The notes under the pieces: generated by a model
Seen by the model: the letters and a program-made list of their open reading frames with translations, nothing else
Database searches by the model: none
Told to the model about the DNA's origin: nothing
Source of the DNA: Deltaproteobacteria bacterium
GTDB lineage: Bacteria > Myxococcota_A > Polyangia > Polyangiales > B10-G4
DNA length: 44,180 nt
Direction: 5' to 3'
Assembly (NCBI GenBank): GCA_003647065.1
Contig: QMMC01000005.1
Span: forward strand, 1-44,180
Program-made: the position numbers and the translations under genes
Shown: positions 29,759 to 38,887 of the stretch, piece by piece
Position numbering within the stretch: the first letter of the stretch is position 1
How the letters are laid out: every line of letters begins with the position of its first letter

Positions 29759-31405
29759 TTGAAAGTGCGACCTCCCGCAGTCCTGGTCATCGCGGCCGCT
29801 CTGGTCATCGCGGCGGCCACGGGCTTCGTTCTCCGTGGACTGGTCACCGGGCCTGTCACCGGCGATCCTCCGTCGGCGTCGGCGTCCGCTCCAGCCGGTG
29901 ATGGACCGCCGGCCGCCATGACCCCTCCCGGCCATCGGACCGAGGTGGCGCTCCCGGCGCACATTCGCTGGATTGCCGCCGGCGGCGGAGGAGACCCCAG
30001 CTACAACGAGGTCTCCCTCGAACAAGACCTGGCCCTCGCTCGGGAGGTCTTCGGCCCGGCGGGCGGGGTCCTCTTGCACGCCGGGGGCACGGGGGTCGAC
30101 GGCGTTCGCGTCCGCGATGACCGCCCCGGGCCGTTGGCCGAGAGCGCGGGGGACGATGCGCAGTTCGCGCTCCGATCGCGCTTGGCGGAGCTCCTCGACC
30201 CCCGGGACCGCGCCGTTCGCTACCGCCCGTCAGCGCTCGAAGGCGCCGGCCCCGCCACCCGCGAGCTCTTGACCGAGGCCCTCGTCGCCGGGCTCACCGA
30301 GGCGTCACCGGACCCGTTGTTGTTCTTCTTCAGCGGTCACGGCGAACAGGGAGACGAGGCCCGGTACAACACCGTGCATACCTGGGGCGGCTGGGGCCTC
30401 TCGCCGGCTGACGTCACGGAGTTGCTCGACGAGGCTCGGCCGTCCCGACCCGTCGTCTTCGTCATCGCGGCATGTTTTTCCGGCGGATTCGCGGACCTCG
30501 CCTTTGTCGGCCCGGGCGATGACCCGGTCCCGGACACCGCCTCCGATTCCGAATCCCGACCCATCGAGGCCGCGGCGGGCCGGTGCGGGGTCTTCGCGAG
30601 CACCTGGGACCGTGAGTCCGCGGGCTGCGACCCCGACCCCAACCGGGGAGCCCAGGGCGGCTACAGCATGCACTTCCTCAACGCGCTCCGGGGCCGTGAC
30701 GCGGCGGGCACGGCCCTTCCCCGGGGCGAGTTGGACTACGACGGTGACGGGCACATCTCGGTCCTCGACGCTCATACTCGGGCGCGCATCGCCTCGACCT
30801 CCATCGACGTGCCGACGACCACCTCCGAGGCCTGGCTGCACCACGTTTCATCCGGCGCGCCCGCGCCTGGCCGCGTCTCGGACCAAGTCCAGGCCAGCCA
30901 GACCATCCAGTCAATTCTGCCAGAGGAGCAGGCGGTCATCGTGGCCCTCGGTGCGCGCTTCGGGCTCCACACCGCCGAAGCCGTCGATGCGCGCCTCGAC
31001 GAACTCGAGGGCCGCCTCGACGTCGCCGCCGACCGCCTCGATCTCCTCGACGAAGACATGAACGACGCGTGGGGGGCCGCCCGGATAGCGCTCCTCGAAC
31101 GCTGGCCCGCCCTCGACGATCCCTATCATCGCGACTACGCCCCCACCCTCGCAGCCTCGGCGGGGCCGATCCGCCGTTGGTTCGACGAAGCCCCGGAAGC
31201 GCGCACCTGGGCCCAGGCCCAGCGAGCCCTCGACGCCGAGGGCGACTATCTCGAACTCGAAGCGCAGCACGCTGCGCTCTTGCGACTCGAGCGGGCGTGG
31301 CAGACCGCGGGGCTGGCCGCCCGATTGCGGGCCGAGGGCGGGCCCGGCTGGCGTGCTTTCGAAGCGCTGCGCTCCTGTGAGCGCTCCCTCCCGCCGACTC
31401 CTTGA
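29759..31405 (+). CDS. Membrane-anchored clan CD (caspase/legumain-like) peptidase
   Basis: A 548-aa protein with the catalytic dyad pattern of clan CD cysteine proteases: His194 after a hydrophobic strand (LLFFFSGHGEQG) and Cys239 (VVFVIAACFSGGF). An N-terminal hydrophobic segment (7-25) is an anchor or signal peptide, followed by a Pro/Ala spacer, so the protease domain is likely extracytoplasmic. A calcium-binding-like DYDGDGHIS occurs near 325, and a charged helical C-terminal region follows. The start is a TTG at 29759 with AAGGG about 8 nt upstream; GTG 29765 is the alternative. It is divergent from the desaturase across 110 bp. The target is unknown. Confidence 0.82.
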   Translation: MKVRPPAVLVIAAALVIAAATGFVLRGLVTGPVTGDPPSASASAPAGDGPPAAMTPPGHRTEVALPAHIRWIAAGGGGDPSYNEVSLEQDLALAREVFGPAGGVLLHAGGTGVDGVRVRDDRPGPLAESAGDDAQFALRSRLAELLDPRDRAVRYRPSALEGAGPATRELLTEALVAGLTEASPDPLLFFFSGHGEQGDEARYNTVHTWGGWGLSPADVTELLDEARPSRPVVFVIAACFSGGFADLAFVGPGDDPVPDTASDSESRPIEAAAGRCGVFASTWDRESAGCDPDPNRGAQGGYSMHFLNALRGRDAAGTALPRGELDYDGDGHISVLDAHTRARIASTSIDVPTTTSEAWLHHVSSGAPAPGRVSDQVQASQTIQSILPEEQAVIVALGARFGLHTAEAVDARLDELEGRLDVAADRLDLLDEDMNDAWGAARIALLERWPALDDPYHRDYAPTLAASAGPIRRWFDEAPEARTWAQAQRALDAEGDYLELEAQHAALLRLERAWQTAGLAARLRAEGGPGWRAFEALRSCERSLPPTP

Positions 31406-31475
31406 TGCCGGCTCCTGGGCTCTCGGGATGTTGGGATTTCGGGACGCCGGGACGGGCGTTTACTTCAGGACGGGT

Positions 31476-31814
31476 TCAGGACGGAGTGAAGTCTTCGAGA
31501 GCTGCCTTGAGCTCGGGGATCTCGTCGTCGAACTGAATGGCGCAGTGGCAGCCGAGGGGCCCGTCGGGGTCGTTGTAGTTCGGCTCGACCCGGACGATGA
31601 CGCCTTCGACGTTGATCTCACCGCCGTCGCGACCCGGGAGCCGGAGGGTGATCTCGACCGGCGCGCCCACTTCGATGGCATTCGGCGTCGCGACGAGCAG
31701 CCCCTTTGCGCTCGCGTCGTGGCTCACGGCGATCTGGCGTTCCCGGCCCTCGCTCACGATGTGCATGGGAAACCACACCTCGTGGCGTTTCGTATTTCGT
31801 TTGTCGTCGGTCAC
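31476..31814 (-). CDS. PilZ-domain protein
   Basis: A 112-aa single-domain protein. DDKRNTKRHEVWFP carries the N-terminal Arg cluster (RxxxR-like: RNTKR), and HDASAKGLLVATP carries the D/NxSxxG-like motif, together a c-di-GMP site. Beta strands (PVEITLRLP, EGVIVRVEPN) complete the barrel. It is the second PilZ protein in the window and has no signalling enzyme beside it. It is convergent with the protease gene (70-bp gap of GGGA-rich sequence with no features). Confidence 0.8.
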   Translation of the reverse strand: MTDDKRNTKRHEVWFPMHIVSEGRERQIAVSHDASAKGLLVATPNAIEVGAPVEITLRLPGRDGGEINVEGVIVRVEPNYNDPDGPLGCHCAIQFDDEIPELKAALEDFTPS

Positions 31815-31894
31815 GGCGAGGAAGCATACAGAGGCGCCTCACCGTGGGACAAGAGGGTCTCTGCTCAATTCGTGCCTCGGCCGACCCCCGCCCA

Positions 31895-32434
31895 TCAATC
31901 GGGACAGGCCTGTGGCGTCATCTCGAAAGCCACTCCGTCCCAAACGAGCACGCTGCCCTCGTCATCCCAGACCCCGGTGAAGGAGTCGGTCATGACGGTG
32001 TCCCCGTCGCAGCGGTAGGTGCCGCTCTCGCTCACGTCCGAGTGGCCGTAGCGGTAGCGGCCGTCCCGGAAATCGAGCTGCCAGTTGCACGTCGCGACCC
32101 CATCTGGGGTGAGGCCGCACTCGAGGAGAGCGACGCTCTGGAACCCCCGGAGCTCCAAGGCTTCGCAGAAGGTGAGGCGTCCGATACACGACCCGAGCTC
32201 GTCCACGTCACACATCTCGAGCACGAAGTCCGACCTGCACGCGCAGGGGATGGCGCACCGATCGGCCGGCGCCCCGCACGGCCGGTGGTAGACCATCGCT
32301 GGGCAGGGCCTCGCGTCCGGCGCGGTGTCCGCCAAGGCGTCCACGCCGACGTCGAGACTCGCATCGCGTTCGTGAGACTGGGAGCAGTCACAGCCCACGA
32401 CTACGAGTATCAGCATGATCACCCAGCGCCACAT
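31895..32434 (-). CDS. Cysteine-rich lipoprotein, unknown function
   Basis: A 179-aa predicted lipoprotein with the very short signal MWRWVIMLILVVVGC (lipobox Cys15). The mature part is Asp-rich and then cysteine-rich (CPAMVYHRPC, CAIPCACRSD, FCEALE), ending in a beta-rich segment (RYRYGHSDVSESGTYRCDGD). The pattern suggests a disulfide-bonded exported domain of a type common in myxobacterial lipoproteins. No family is recognised. The start overlaps a low-confidence plus-strand ORF. Confidence 0.75.
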   Translation of the reverse strand: MWRWVIMLILVVVGCDCSQSHERDASLDVGVDALADTAPDARPCPAMVYHRPCGAPADRCAIPCACRSDFVLEMCDVDELGSCIGRLTFCEALELRGFQSVALLECGLTPDGVATCNWQLDFRDGRYRYGHSDVSESGTYRCDGDTVMTDSFTGVWDDEGSVLVWDGVAFEMTPQACPD

Positions 32435-32633
32435 CTTCCGAGCTTACCGCGTCTGCGCACCGGTCGAGGAGGGGAGGAGGGTTGCCTGTGATTGTGGCAC
32501 CATCGTCTACGCTTACGCCGACGCCGGCGTCGATGACGCCATCGATGAGAGGATGGCCGAGGCCCTGCGCCAGCTTGCGCCCTTCGAGCCGTTCGAACGG
32601 CGAAACTCGCCGCCGAAAGGACCCGCCCGATGA
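32415..32633 (+). CDS. Possible small ORF preceding the MORN-repeat gene
   Basis: A 72-aa frame (MITQRHIFRAYRV...) whose TGA overlaps the next gene's ATG as ATGA, the pattern of coupled genes. It has no Shine-Dalgarno, overlaps the start of a convincing lipoprotein gene on the other strand, uses more A/T-ending codons than its neighbours and has no recognisable domain. The downstream gene has its own AAAGGA. It may be chance. Confidence 0.3.
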   Translation: MITQRHIFRAYRVCAPVEEGRRVACDCGTIVYAYADAGVDDAIDERMAEALRQLAPFEPFERRNSPPKGPAR

Positions 32634-34804
32634 CTGAACGACCCGCGACCGTACCCTCAGAGGCCTTCTGGGATGACGACGACGCCGAATGGTGTTTGCC
32701 CGAGAAGGACGGTGAAGGCGAGTTCCACGGCCTGGTGAAGTGGTGGCGCCCCGACGGCACGCTGTGCTGCACGACGGACTACGTACACGGCACGCCCGAG
32801 GGCGCGTTTACGCGTTTTCACGAAAACGGTGAGGTGTCGCGAAAGGGCGTCTTCGAGGCGGGCACCCTGCACGGCCTCAACGTCTTTCACCGGTCGGACG
32901 ACGAGACGACGGAGAACTTCCCCCGCGGACTCGGGGACCAAGTCCGTCGGGCCGAGATGGACTACGTGCACGGCAGCGTCGTCGGGGCGCGCTGCTACGA
33001 CGCCTCGGATGCTTTGTGCATGGAGAACGGCGAAGCCTTTCCCGATACCCGACCCAACGGGGTCCCCGAAGAAGCCCATTTCCGCAAGCGGGAGGCCGAC
33101 GGAGAATACCGCTGGGTAGCGGGCACCGTCGCCGACCGGGGGGATGGGACCATCGCGCGGAAGGGGCCGTGGCGCTGGTGGACCCCAGAGGGCGTACTCG
33201 TCGAGGAGCAGGCCTACGCCGATGGAGAACTCGACGGCGTGGCCCGGGTCTTCGATGAGGACACGGGAAAGCTGACCAGCGAGGTCACCTGGCGCGCGGG
33301 CGAGAAACACGGCCTCGAGCGGACCTTCGACGAGGACGGAAACTTCGTCCACGAGATCGAATACGCCGAGGGTGAGAAGCGGTCCCGGGTCCGCGCCCTC
33401 GACGAGGACGAACGCGGTGATGGCCAGGCCGTGAGGGAGCGCTGCCAGCTCATCGATGACGACCCCACGGGGGTGGTCGAGTACCTCGACGCGGCGGGGA
33501 TGGTGACAGCGACCGTCGATGTCGGCCTCCCCGATGACCTCGAGGCGACCCAGCGCGTGCTCGGCGCGACGGCGGGCTTCGTCGCCCTCGCCGACGAGCT
33601 GGCGAAGGAGAAGAAGACCGGCGCGTCGGTCTTTGCTCTGGTGCGTGCCGTCGGCCGCGGAGAGGCACCGCCGGAACGACTGAAAGAGGCGGTCACAGCC
33701 CTCGCACGCCCCCTCTCCGAAGAAGCCGCGTTCGCAGTCACCCAGCGCTGCAATATGGTCGTCTCGAATATTCAGCGCTTTGGCGGCGGCCCCGACAAGT
33801 GCGTGAACCACCTCTTCGAGGGCATTCGTCTCGGTGGCCTGGCGTGGAGGTTGCTGCGCGTCGCCTCCGGCATCCTCGATGACATGGGCGAGTCCAGGAC
33901 CGCCCTCGAGGTCATCGATGCAGCGATCGCCGCGGCGCCCGCCGACGAGGCCGCGCCCTTCGAATATACCCGGGCCCTGGTGCGCGCGAGCATGGGTGAC
34001 AAAGCCGGAGCGTTCGAGTCGGTGACGACCTACGCCGCCCACGACGCGGACCACGCTGCGGGGCTCCGCGGATATCTCGTGGCGCTCTTCCCCGAGTGGG
34101 CTTTCTGGCCTGCCACGGATTCGCGCCGTCAGGGGACCGGCCGCATTGCCAAGCTGCTCACTCGGACAGGGCCCAAAGGCGTCCCTGACGTCGAGCCCTT
34201 CAGGATGGCCATTCAGAAGAGCGCGACCCGTTTGTCTCGACATCGCGCCCGTCTGGTCGAAGAGCTCGGGGAGGCGGACTGGCTGGTCCCCGACGTGAGC
34301 CATCTGCTGCCGGCGGGGGAAGTCGAGGTGCCGACCTCGGGAGACTTTTCGGGCGTCGGTATTCAGCACCTCTGCCGCCAGGAGTGGACCCGGCTCACCT
34401 GGCTCTGTCATTTCGCGGGCCTCGACGAACTCGGTCTGCCCGAAGAGATTACGCCGCGGGACGACCACGTCGCGCTCTTCCTGATCGGTGAGACGCGGTA
34501 CCTCATGGCCATCGAAGTGGACCCGACGGAGCACCTCGGCGGCCGGCTCTCGGCCGGCGATTACGCTGATGAAGCGAACTACGACAAGCTCATCGCGCTC
34601 ACCAAGGAACTCGCCGGCGCCTCTGAGTGGTTCGGGCTGAAGATGACCGACGTCGAAGACGCCCCCGACGCCAGCTTCCTGATCACCGACGACCAGGCGT
34701 TTCTGAGCGCCATGGGCTTCTTCAACGACACCTCCTTCGACCTCTTCACGGAGCGAGAAGGCGACGACGAGGAAGACGAAGAAGACGAAGAAGACGACGA
34801 GTAG
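32630..34804 (+). CDS. MORN/YwqK-repeat protein with acidic C-terminal tail
   Basis: A 724-aa cytoplasmic protein (no signal or membrane segment). The first 290 residues are YwqK/MORN-like beta-hairpin repeats with the pattern G-x-WxWWxPEGxL-x-Y-x-x-G-x-x-x-G (KGPWRWWTPEGVLVEEQAY; GLERTFDEDGNFVHEIEYAEG). Residues about 300-500 are helical and a C-terminal domain of unknown type follows. The last 15 residues are almost all Asp/Glu. YwqK-type repeats are often annotated as antitoxin-like, but no toxin is adjacent. AAAGGA lies 8 nt before ATG 32630. It ends in a stop directly followed by a hairpin. Confidence 0.85.
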   Translation: MTERPATVPSEAFWDDDDAEWCLPEKDGEGEFHGLVKWWRPDGTLCCTTDYVHGTPEGAFTRFHENGEVSRKGVFEAGTLHGLNVFHRSDDETTENFPRGLGDQVRRAEMDYVHGSVVGARCYDASDALCMENGEAFPDTRPNGVPEEAHFRKREADGEYRWVAGTVADRGDGTIARKGPWRWWTPEGVLVEEQAYADGELDGVARVFDEDTGKLTSEVTWRAGEKHGLERTFDEDGNFVHEIEYAEGEKRSRVRALDEDERGDGQAVRERCQLIDDDPTGVVEYLDAAGMVTATVDVGLPDDLEATQRVLGATAGFVALADELAKEKKTGASVFALVRAVGRGEAPPERLKEAVTALARPLSEEAAFAVTQRCNMVVSNIQRFGGGPDKCVNHLFEGIRLGGLAWRLLRVASGILDDMGESRTALEVIDAAIAAAPADEAAPFEYTRALVRASMGDKAGAFESVTTYAAHDADHAAGLRGYLVALFPEWAFWPATDSRRQGTGRIAKLLTRTGPKGVPDVEPFRMAIQKSATRLSRHRARLVEELGEADWLVPDVSHLLPAGEVEVPTSGDFSGVGIQHLCRQEWTRLTWLCHFAGLDELGLPEEITPRDDHVALFLIGETRYLMAIEVDPTEHLGGRLSAGDYADEANYDKLIALTKELAGASEWFGLKMTDVEDAPDASFLITDDQAFLSAMGFFNDTSFDLFTEREGDDEEDEEDEEDDE

Positions 34805-34824
34805 TCGCGGCGTTCACCGCGACT
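34803..34824 (+). terminator. Hairpin after the MORN-repeat gene
   Basis: AGTCGCGG-CGTTCA-CCGCGACT is a perfect 8-bp stem that starts at the stop codon, in the 47-bp gap between convergent genes. There is no T tract, so terminator function is inferred. Confidence 0.45.
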
Positions 34825-34851
34825 CCGAAATCCCGCTCGGGCCTCGGCGGG

Positions 34852-36489
34852 TCATGGTGCGATATCGAAGAGGCCCACTTCGTAGAGCGTCTGAGCGTAG
34901 GCGGTCAGGAGCGATCGGTGGGGGATGCGGTCGGTCATGTCGGCGGGCATCGTCTGCTCGTCGACCGCGCCGGTGGCCAGCTCCCACTGCCAGTGATTTC
35001 CCTCGGCGACGGGCATCACGATCTCGACCTCGGCAACCGGGCCACCGAGGCGTTGGTTTTCGAGGCGCACCTGCATGTCGTTGTAGGGCGTGGCGCCGCC
35101 GGCGCGCTCCAGCAGGGCGTGGAAGAGCCCGTTGCTGAGGGGCAGGTTCGCCCAGGTATCGGTGATGACCGAACGGAACGCCGTGTAGAGCACGTGCTGG
35201 GGAAGGTCCTCGCCGTGCTCTGCCCAGAATGCCTCGGCCTCGACTGTGGTGAGTGACCCGACCCCAGGGAGGTGGGCGACGAAGAACTCGGTCATGGTTG
35301 GAGCTGCGGCGATGTCATCCTCTGCGCCGATCCACGTCTCGAGGTCGGTTACGGGGATGCCCATGGTCATGGCGATGACGTTCATGAGGAACTCCGCTGG
35401 CCGGGGGCTCTGGGATGCGGCCCAGGCGCACGTCGGCTGGGCGACCGGCAGGATCCGATCACAGAACGACTCTGCTTCGCCGACGCCCCGGATGGCATCC
35501 GAGAGCAGGTCCGCAACCTCGGAGCCGTGGCTGGCGCCGTTCATGGTCATGACCGTTCGGGTGCGCGCGGCGATCTCGGGCATGGTGGCCAGGGTCTGGA
35601 GCACGTTCGAGGCTCCCTGGCTGTAGCCGATGAGGTGCAGGTCCACGGGGCCGACCTCGGCCTCGAGGGCGTCGATCGCCGCCTTGGCTCGGTCGGCGTT
35701 GACCGACGGCCGGACGAAGCTGCCCGTGTCGACGACGATCGTGTGCACACACGGCAGAGCGGCGTGGATGGCTTCAGCCTGCTGCTCGAACTCGCGCCGG
35801 TCCATCAACCGCACCACGCCGGGGAAGAAAACGATCGCCGAGTTCGTCGTGCAGGACCACCCGTCGACCGGCGGCTCGGCGGTGCGGGCGAGGGGAAACG
35901 CGTCTTCGTCGCCGACGTAGGCCGGGAAATGCTCGTCGAGGAAGCTCCCCGCCGCGGCGGGGTAGTTCGAGGGCGTCGCACCGTCTCCGAGCTCGGCCAC
36001 CCCGTTCCACACCAAGAGCGAGACGATCCGCTCCCGGAGATAGAGCTGGAAAGCCGGATCGCGGATGGCTCCGGCGTGGTCATCTGCGAGGGCGGTGGCC
36101 GCGGCGGTGCGAGCGCTCGGCACATCGCGCGCGTGCAGCGCTCCGCAGAGGGCGTCGGTGCGGCCCGGGGGGCATACGGCGGCTACGCTCGCGACCGCGG
36201 CGGCCTCGTCCACCGGGACGAAATCACAGAGGCCCGTCCAACGCAGCCACTCGCTGCAGAAGGCATCTGCCTTGCCGGGGTCCCGGAGGCCCTCGCAGCC
36301 TCCGGCGACGACTTCCTGGGCCGAGGTGCGAAACTCACCAATACAGCCCTCCGCCGGAAGAGCGGGGGCCGTCCCCGTGCACTCTTCGATGACTTCGACA
36401 GCGTCGAGACACATCTGGTCATCGGAGGCCTCGGGGGCGCACGACGCGAGCACGGCGACGAGGGCGATGGCGGTCATGGAGCGTTCCAT
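34852..36489 (-). CDS. Alpha/beta-hydrolase lipoprotein
   Basis: A protein of about 545 aa from ATG 36489 with signal peptide MTAIALVAVLASC (lipobox Cys near 17). An N-terminal cysteine-rich region of about 110 residues (CLDAVEVIEECTG, GCIGEF, FCSEWLRWTGLC) is followed by an alpha/beta-hydrolase domain. Its nucleophile elbow is GYSQG in HLIGYSQGASNVLQ, preceded by VHTIVVDTGSFV. The late acid and His residues are not identified with certainty. A lipase/esterase-like activity is plausible but the substrate is unknown. GGA lies 6 nt upstream of this ATG; ATG 36477 or 36513 are alternatives. The track start (36801) overlaps the redoxin gene. Confidence 0.8.
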   Translation of the reverse strand: MERSMTAIALVAVLASCAPEASDDQMCLDAVEVIEECTGTAPALPAEGCIGEFRTSAQEVVAGGCEGLRDPGKADAFCSEWLRWTGLCDFVPVDEAAAVASVAAVCPPGRTDALCGALHARDVPSARTAAATALADDHAGAIRDPAFQLYLRERIVSLLVWNGVAELGDGATPSNYPAAAGSFLDEHFPAYVGDEDAFPLARTAEPPVDGWSCTTNSAIVFFPGVVRLMDRREFEQQAEAIHAALPCVHTIVVDTGSFVRPSVNADRAKAAIDALEAEVGPVDLHLIGYSQGASNVLQTLATMPEIAARTRTVMTMNGASHGSEVADLLSDAIRGVGEAESFCDRILPVAQPTCAWAASQSPRPAEFLMNVIAMTMGIPVTDLETWIGAEDDIAAAPTMTEFFVAHLPGVGSLTTVEAEAFWAEHGEDLPQHVLYTAFRSVITDTWANLPLSNGLFHALLERAGGATPYNDMQVRLENQRLGGPVAEVEIVMPVAEGNHWQWELATGAVDEQTMPADMTDRIPHRSLLTAYAQTLYEVGLFDIAP

Positions 36490-36634
36490 GGGCAATCCGT
36501 TCGCAAGGCGCATGCCCACGATAATTGCGTGCCGATCTGCCCCGGTCAACTCCTCCGCTATGGTACGCAGACCCCAGTTTCCGGCGACTCGAGTAGCCAC
36601 CGGAGACACCCGTTCCTGGCGCTGCGCCGCTGCC

Positions 36635-37177
36635 CTACTTCCACTTGATCGAGCAGCCCATCGAAGCCGCCACGTCGAAGTCGACAGGCTGGCCTTCGAG
36701 GGCTCGGTCGACGGCGGCGCGAAGGTCCCGGCGGGTGACGGCACCTTCGTCTTGCCAGCTGTCGTCGATGCGTCCGTTGTAGACGAGCTTCCGGCTCTCA
36801 TCGAAGACGAAGGGGTCCGGGGTGCACGCGGCGTCGTAGGCTCGGGCCACTTCCTGAGACTCGTCGTGGAGGTAGGGGAAGTCGAAGCCCTTTTCCCGGG
36901 CGCGCTCCTGCATCGCCTCGAAGGAGTCCGCCGGGTACCGCGCCCCGTCGTTCGAGTTGATCAGCACCAGCTGCGCTCGGCCTGCGTAGTCGCGGGCGAA
37001 GGCGACGAGGCGGTCTTCGCAGGCGATGGCGTAGGGGCAGTGGTTGCAGGTGAAGACGATGACCAGGACCTTCGCCTCTAACGACTCGAGGTCTCGGACC
37101 ACGCCGTCTACGCCGGGAAGGGAAAAGGCCGGCGCCTTCGTGCCGAGGGCCATGCCGTTGGATTGAACGAGGGACAT
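36635..37177 (-). CDS. Thioredoxin-fold redoxin (peroxiredoxin-like)
   Basis: A 180-aa protein of the redoxin/AhpC-TSA superfamily. After the strand VLVIVFTCNHCPYA comes a CxxC site (CNHC) in the thioredoxin position, typical of the PRX-like 1 group. The helix ACEDRLVAFARDYAGR follows, and the cis-Pro region is CTPDPFVFDESRKLVYNG. It has no signal peptide, so it is probably a cytoplasmic thiol oxidoreductase. It is transcribed in the same direction as the lipoprotein operon and lies 66 bp downstream of it, so it may be its last gene. No Shine-Dalgarno is obvious. Confidence 0.88.
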   Translation of the reverse strand: MSLVQSNGMALGTKAPAFSLPGVDGVVRDLESLEAKVLVIVFTCNHCPYAIACEDRLVAFARDYAGRAQLVLINSNDGARYPADSFEAMQERAREKGFDFPYLHDESQEVARAYDAACTPDPFVFDESRKLVYNGRIDDSWQDEGAVTRRDLRAAVDRALEGQPVDFDVAASMGCSIKWK

Positions 37178-37243
37178 GGGAGGTTTTCTAGGGCGTCGGG
37201 CCGCGCATGTAAATCGCCGCCTGCTGCGTTCGTCGCCCCCGGA

Positions 37244-38398
37244 TCAGTAACCGCACTCGGCGGCGCGGATCAGGTTGTCGTATCGCATGCCGATCTGGCC
37301 GCCCACGAAGGCCCACCCGGAGGTGCCCCCGCCGAGCCCGATGCGGGTCACCGGGCCCATCGTCAGGCCGAAGCCGCAGCCGAAGGCGTTCGGGAATTGT
37401 CCTCCGACGACAATGTCGAGGATGGGCCCCGAGTCGAGGCCCCGGGGCTGAGGCCCGAGCACGGCGGAGTAGCCCGCGAGGACCTCGGCGAAGATCGGAA
37501 ACCAACGCGGGGAGCGCAGCCCGCCGAGGAGTGAGTAGACGACGCTCGGGTCCGCCTCGGGCTGGGCCAAGATCATCGCGTCGGCGGCGAGCTCGAGGAC
37601 GAGCCACTCGCCGACGGGAAAACCCAGGCCTAGCTGGGCGAGGCCCCCTGCCCCCGCCAGGTCGCCGAGGGAGGAACCGGCTGCACCCGAGGCCGACAGG
37701 ATGTACTCGACCTTCGGTCGCGTTCGCCGCGGAGGCGCCCCCTCGGGAAGCCGCGAAAGGACCTCGAAGCCCATATAGGTCGATACCAAAAACGCCCGAT
37801 AGTCCGAGGCCGCGCCCAGGCCTTGTTGGTACCGGAGCGCGATGCCGAGCTCGATGGCGGTGCCATGGGCTGGACGCGGGGAGCCTCGGCCCCGAAAAAG
37901 GTTGCCCGCCTGGCGTTCGAGGGAGACTTCGACCATCGGCCCGCTGGCGCCGACGCCGTCGACGATGAGCAGTGCGCCGGCGTCGAGGCCGAGGCGGAAA
38001 GCCTCGTGCCGAGCGGGCTCGGTGAAGAGCGTGAATCGGGGTCCGGCGGTGACGACGAAGGCCCCGAGGCCACTGGCGCTCGTCCCGTCGCCGGCCATGC
38101 CGCGGTGCGCTCCGCGTACGCCTACGCCGAACCAGGACGCGAGGGCGAGGTCTGCATAGAGCCCGATGCCGCTCGTCGCCTCGCTCAGCGGCGCTGCGTG
38201 CTCGGCCCACCCGAGCTGAAGCTCGACCCCGATTCGGATCGGCGGCGCCGCCGGGGGCCGGGCCCGGCAAGGGGGGGAAGGGTCCCCCGAGAACGCCGAG
38301 TCTCCATGACCCGCAACGCACTGGGCGCGGGCGTCCGCCGCGGGCCACGCCAGCGCCAGCGCAGACATCGCGAGCAGGACGAAGAGAGCCCGGCCCAT
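37244..38398 (-). CDS. Outer-membrane beta-barrel-like protein
   Basis: A 384-aa protein with a cleavable signal (ALFVLLAMSALALAWPAADARAQ). It is Gly-rich with alternating hydrophobic strands (GLGAFVVTAGPRFTLFTEP; TAIELGIALRYQQGLG; EWLVLELAADAMIL), ending in a strand-like segment (GGQIGMRYDNLIRAAECGY). The composition fits an outer-membrane barrel, but the last residue is Tyr rather than the usual Phe. It starts 3 nt after the stop of the 161-aa lipoprotein gene, so the genes are one operon. No family is named. Confidence 0.75.
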   Translation of the reverse strand: MGRALFVLLAMSALALAWPAADARAQCVAGHGDSAFSGDPSPPCRARPPAAPPIRIGVELQLGWAEHAAPLSEATSGIGLYADLALASWFGVGVRGAHRGMAGDGTSASGLGAFVVTAGPRFTLFTEPARHEAFRLGLDAGALLIVDGVGASGPMVEVSLERQAGNLFRGRGSPRPAHGTAIELGIALRYQQGLGAASDYRAFLVSTYMGFEVLSRLPEGAPPRRTRPKVEYILSASGAAGSSLGDLAGAGGLAQLGLGFPVGEWLVLELAADAMILAQPEADPSVVYSLLGGLRSPRWFPIFAEVLAGYSAVLGPQPRGLDSGPILDIVVGGQFPNAFGCGFGLTMGPVTRIGLGGGTSGWAFVGGQIGMRYDNLIRAAECGY

Positions 38399-38401
38399 GG
38401 C

Positions 38402-38887
38402 TCAGTGGAGTTCGAGGCTCTCGATGGCTCGTTCGACGCGGGCCTCGGCTGCGTCGAATTGTTCGGTGCGGCCTCCCGTCTCGACCAAGTGGAGGTGGCT
38501 CTCGGTCACGAAGATCGTGACCCAGTACTTGAAGGGCGTGCCGTTCTGATCGCGGCCGAAGCGTAGCTGCGTGCCGGTCTGGCCACTGCCCGCGCGTACG
38601 TCCTTCGTGTCGAGGAGGGCATAGCCGCCGTTCATTCGGATCCGGCTCGTGATGGCCTCGACCCAGAACGCGAGGTCGCCCTCCGGGTCGTGTTCGATGG
38701 CGCGGACCGAGATGACGACCCCGTCGGCGCTGGTGAAGCGCGCGTCGTAGTTGGAGTTGTCCTCGTCGAGTTCGACGAACCCGTCGGGGGCAGTCATGGC
38801 GAAGCTGCTCCCGCATCCGGTGACGGCGAGGGCGAGGGCCAGGGCCAGGGCGAAGGTGAAGCCCAGAGAGAAGATTGCGTGTCTCAT
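38402..38887 (-). CDS. Small lipoprotein, unknown function
   Basis: A 161-aa lipoprotein whose signal (LGFTFALALALALAVTGC) ends at a lipobox Cys near 25. The mature domain reads as a small beta-alpha fold (VVISVRAIEHDPEGDLAFWVEAITSRIR; TPFKYWVTIFVTESHLHLVETGG), much like stress- or PsbP/DUF1795-type domains that follow a lipobox, though I cannot name it securely. ATG 38887 overlaps the DUF4349 stop (ATGA) and has GAGG 5 nt upstream, indicating translational coupling. Confidence 0.8.
   Translation of the reverse strand: MRHAIFSLGFTFALALALALAVTGCGSSFAMTAPDGFVELDEDNSNYDARFTSADGVVISVRAIEHDPEGDLAFWVEAITSRIRMNGGYALLDTKDVRAGSGQTGTQLRFGRDQNGTPFKYWVTIFVTESHLHLVETGGRTEQFDAAEARVERAIESLELH

Noticed and set aside
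32657-34534. 625-aa minus-strand ORF
   Set aside because: Antisense to the MORN-repeat gene, which has clear repeats and a ribosome site.
35272-36648. 458-aa plus-strand ORF
   Set aside because: Antisense to the alpha/beta-hydrolase lipoprotein, which has a lipobox and GYSQG.
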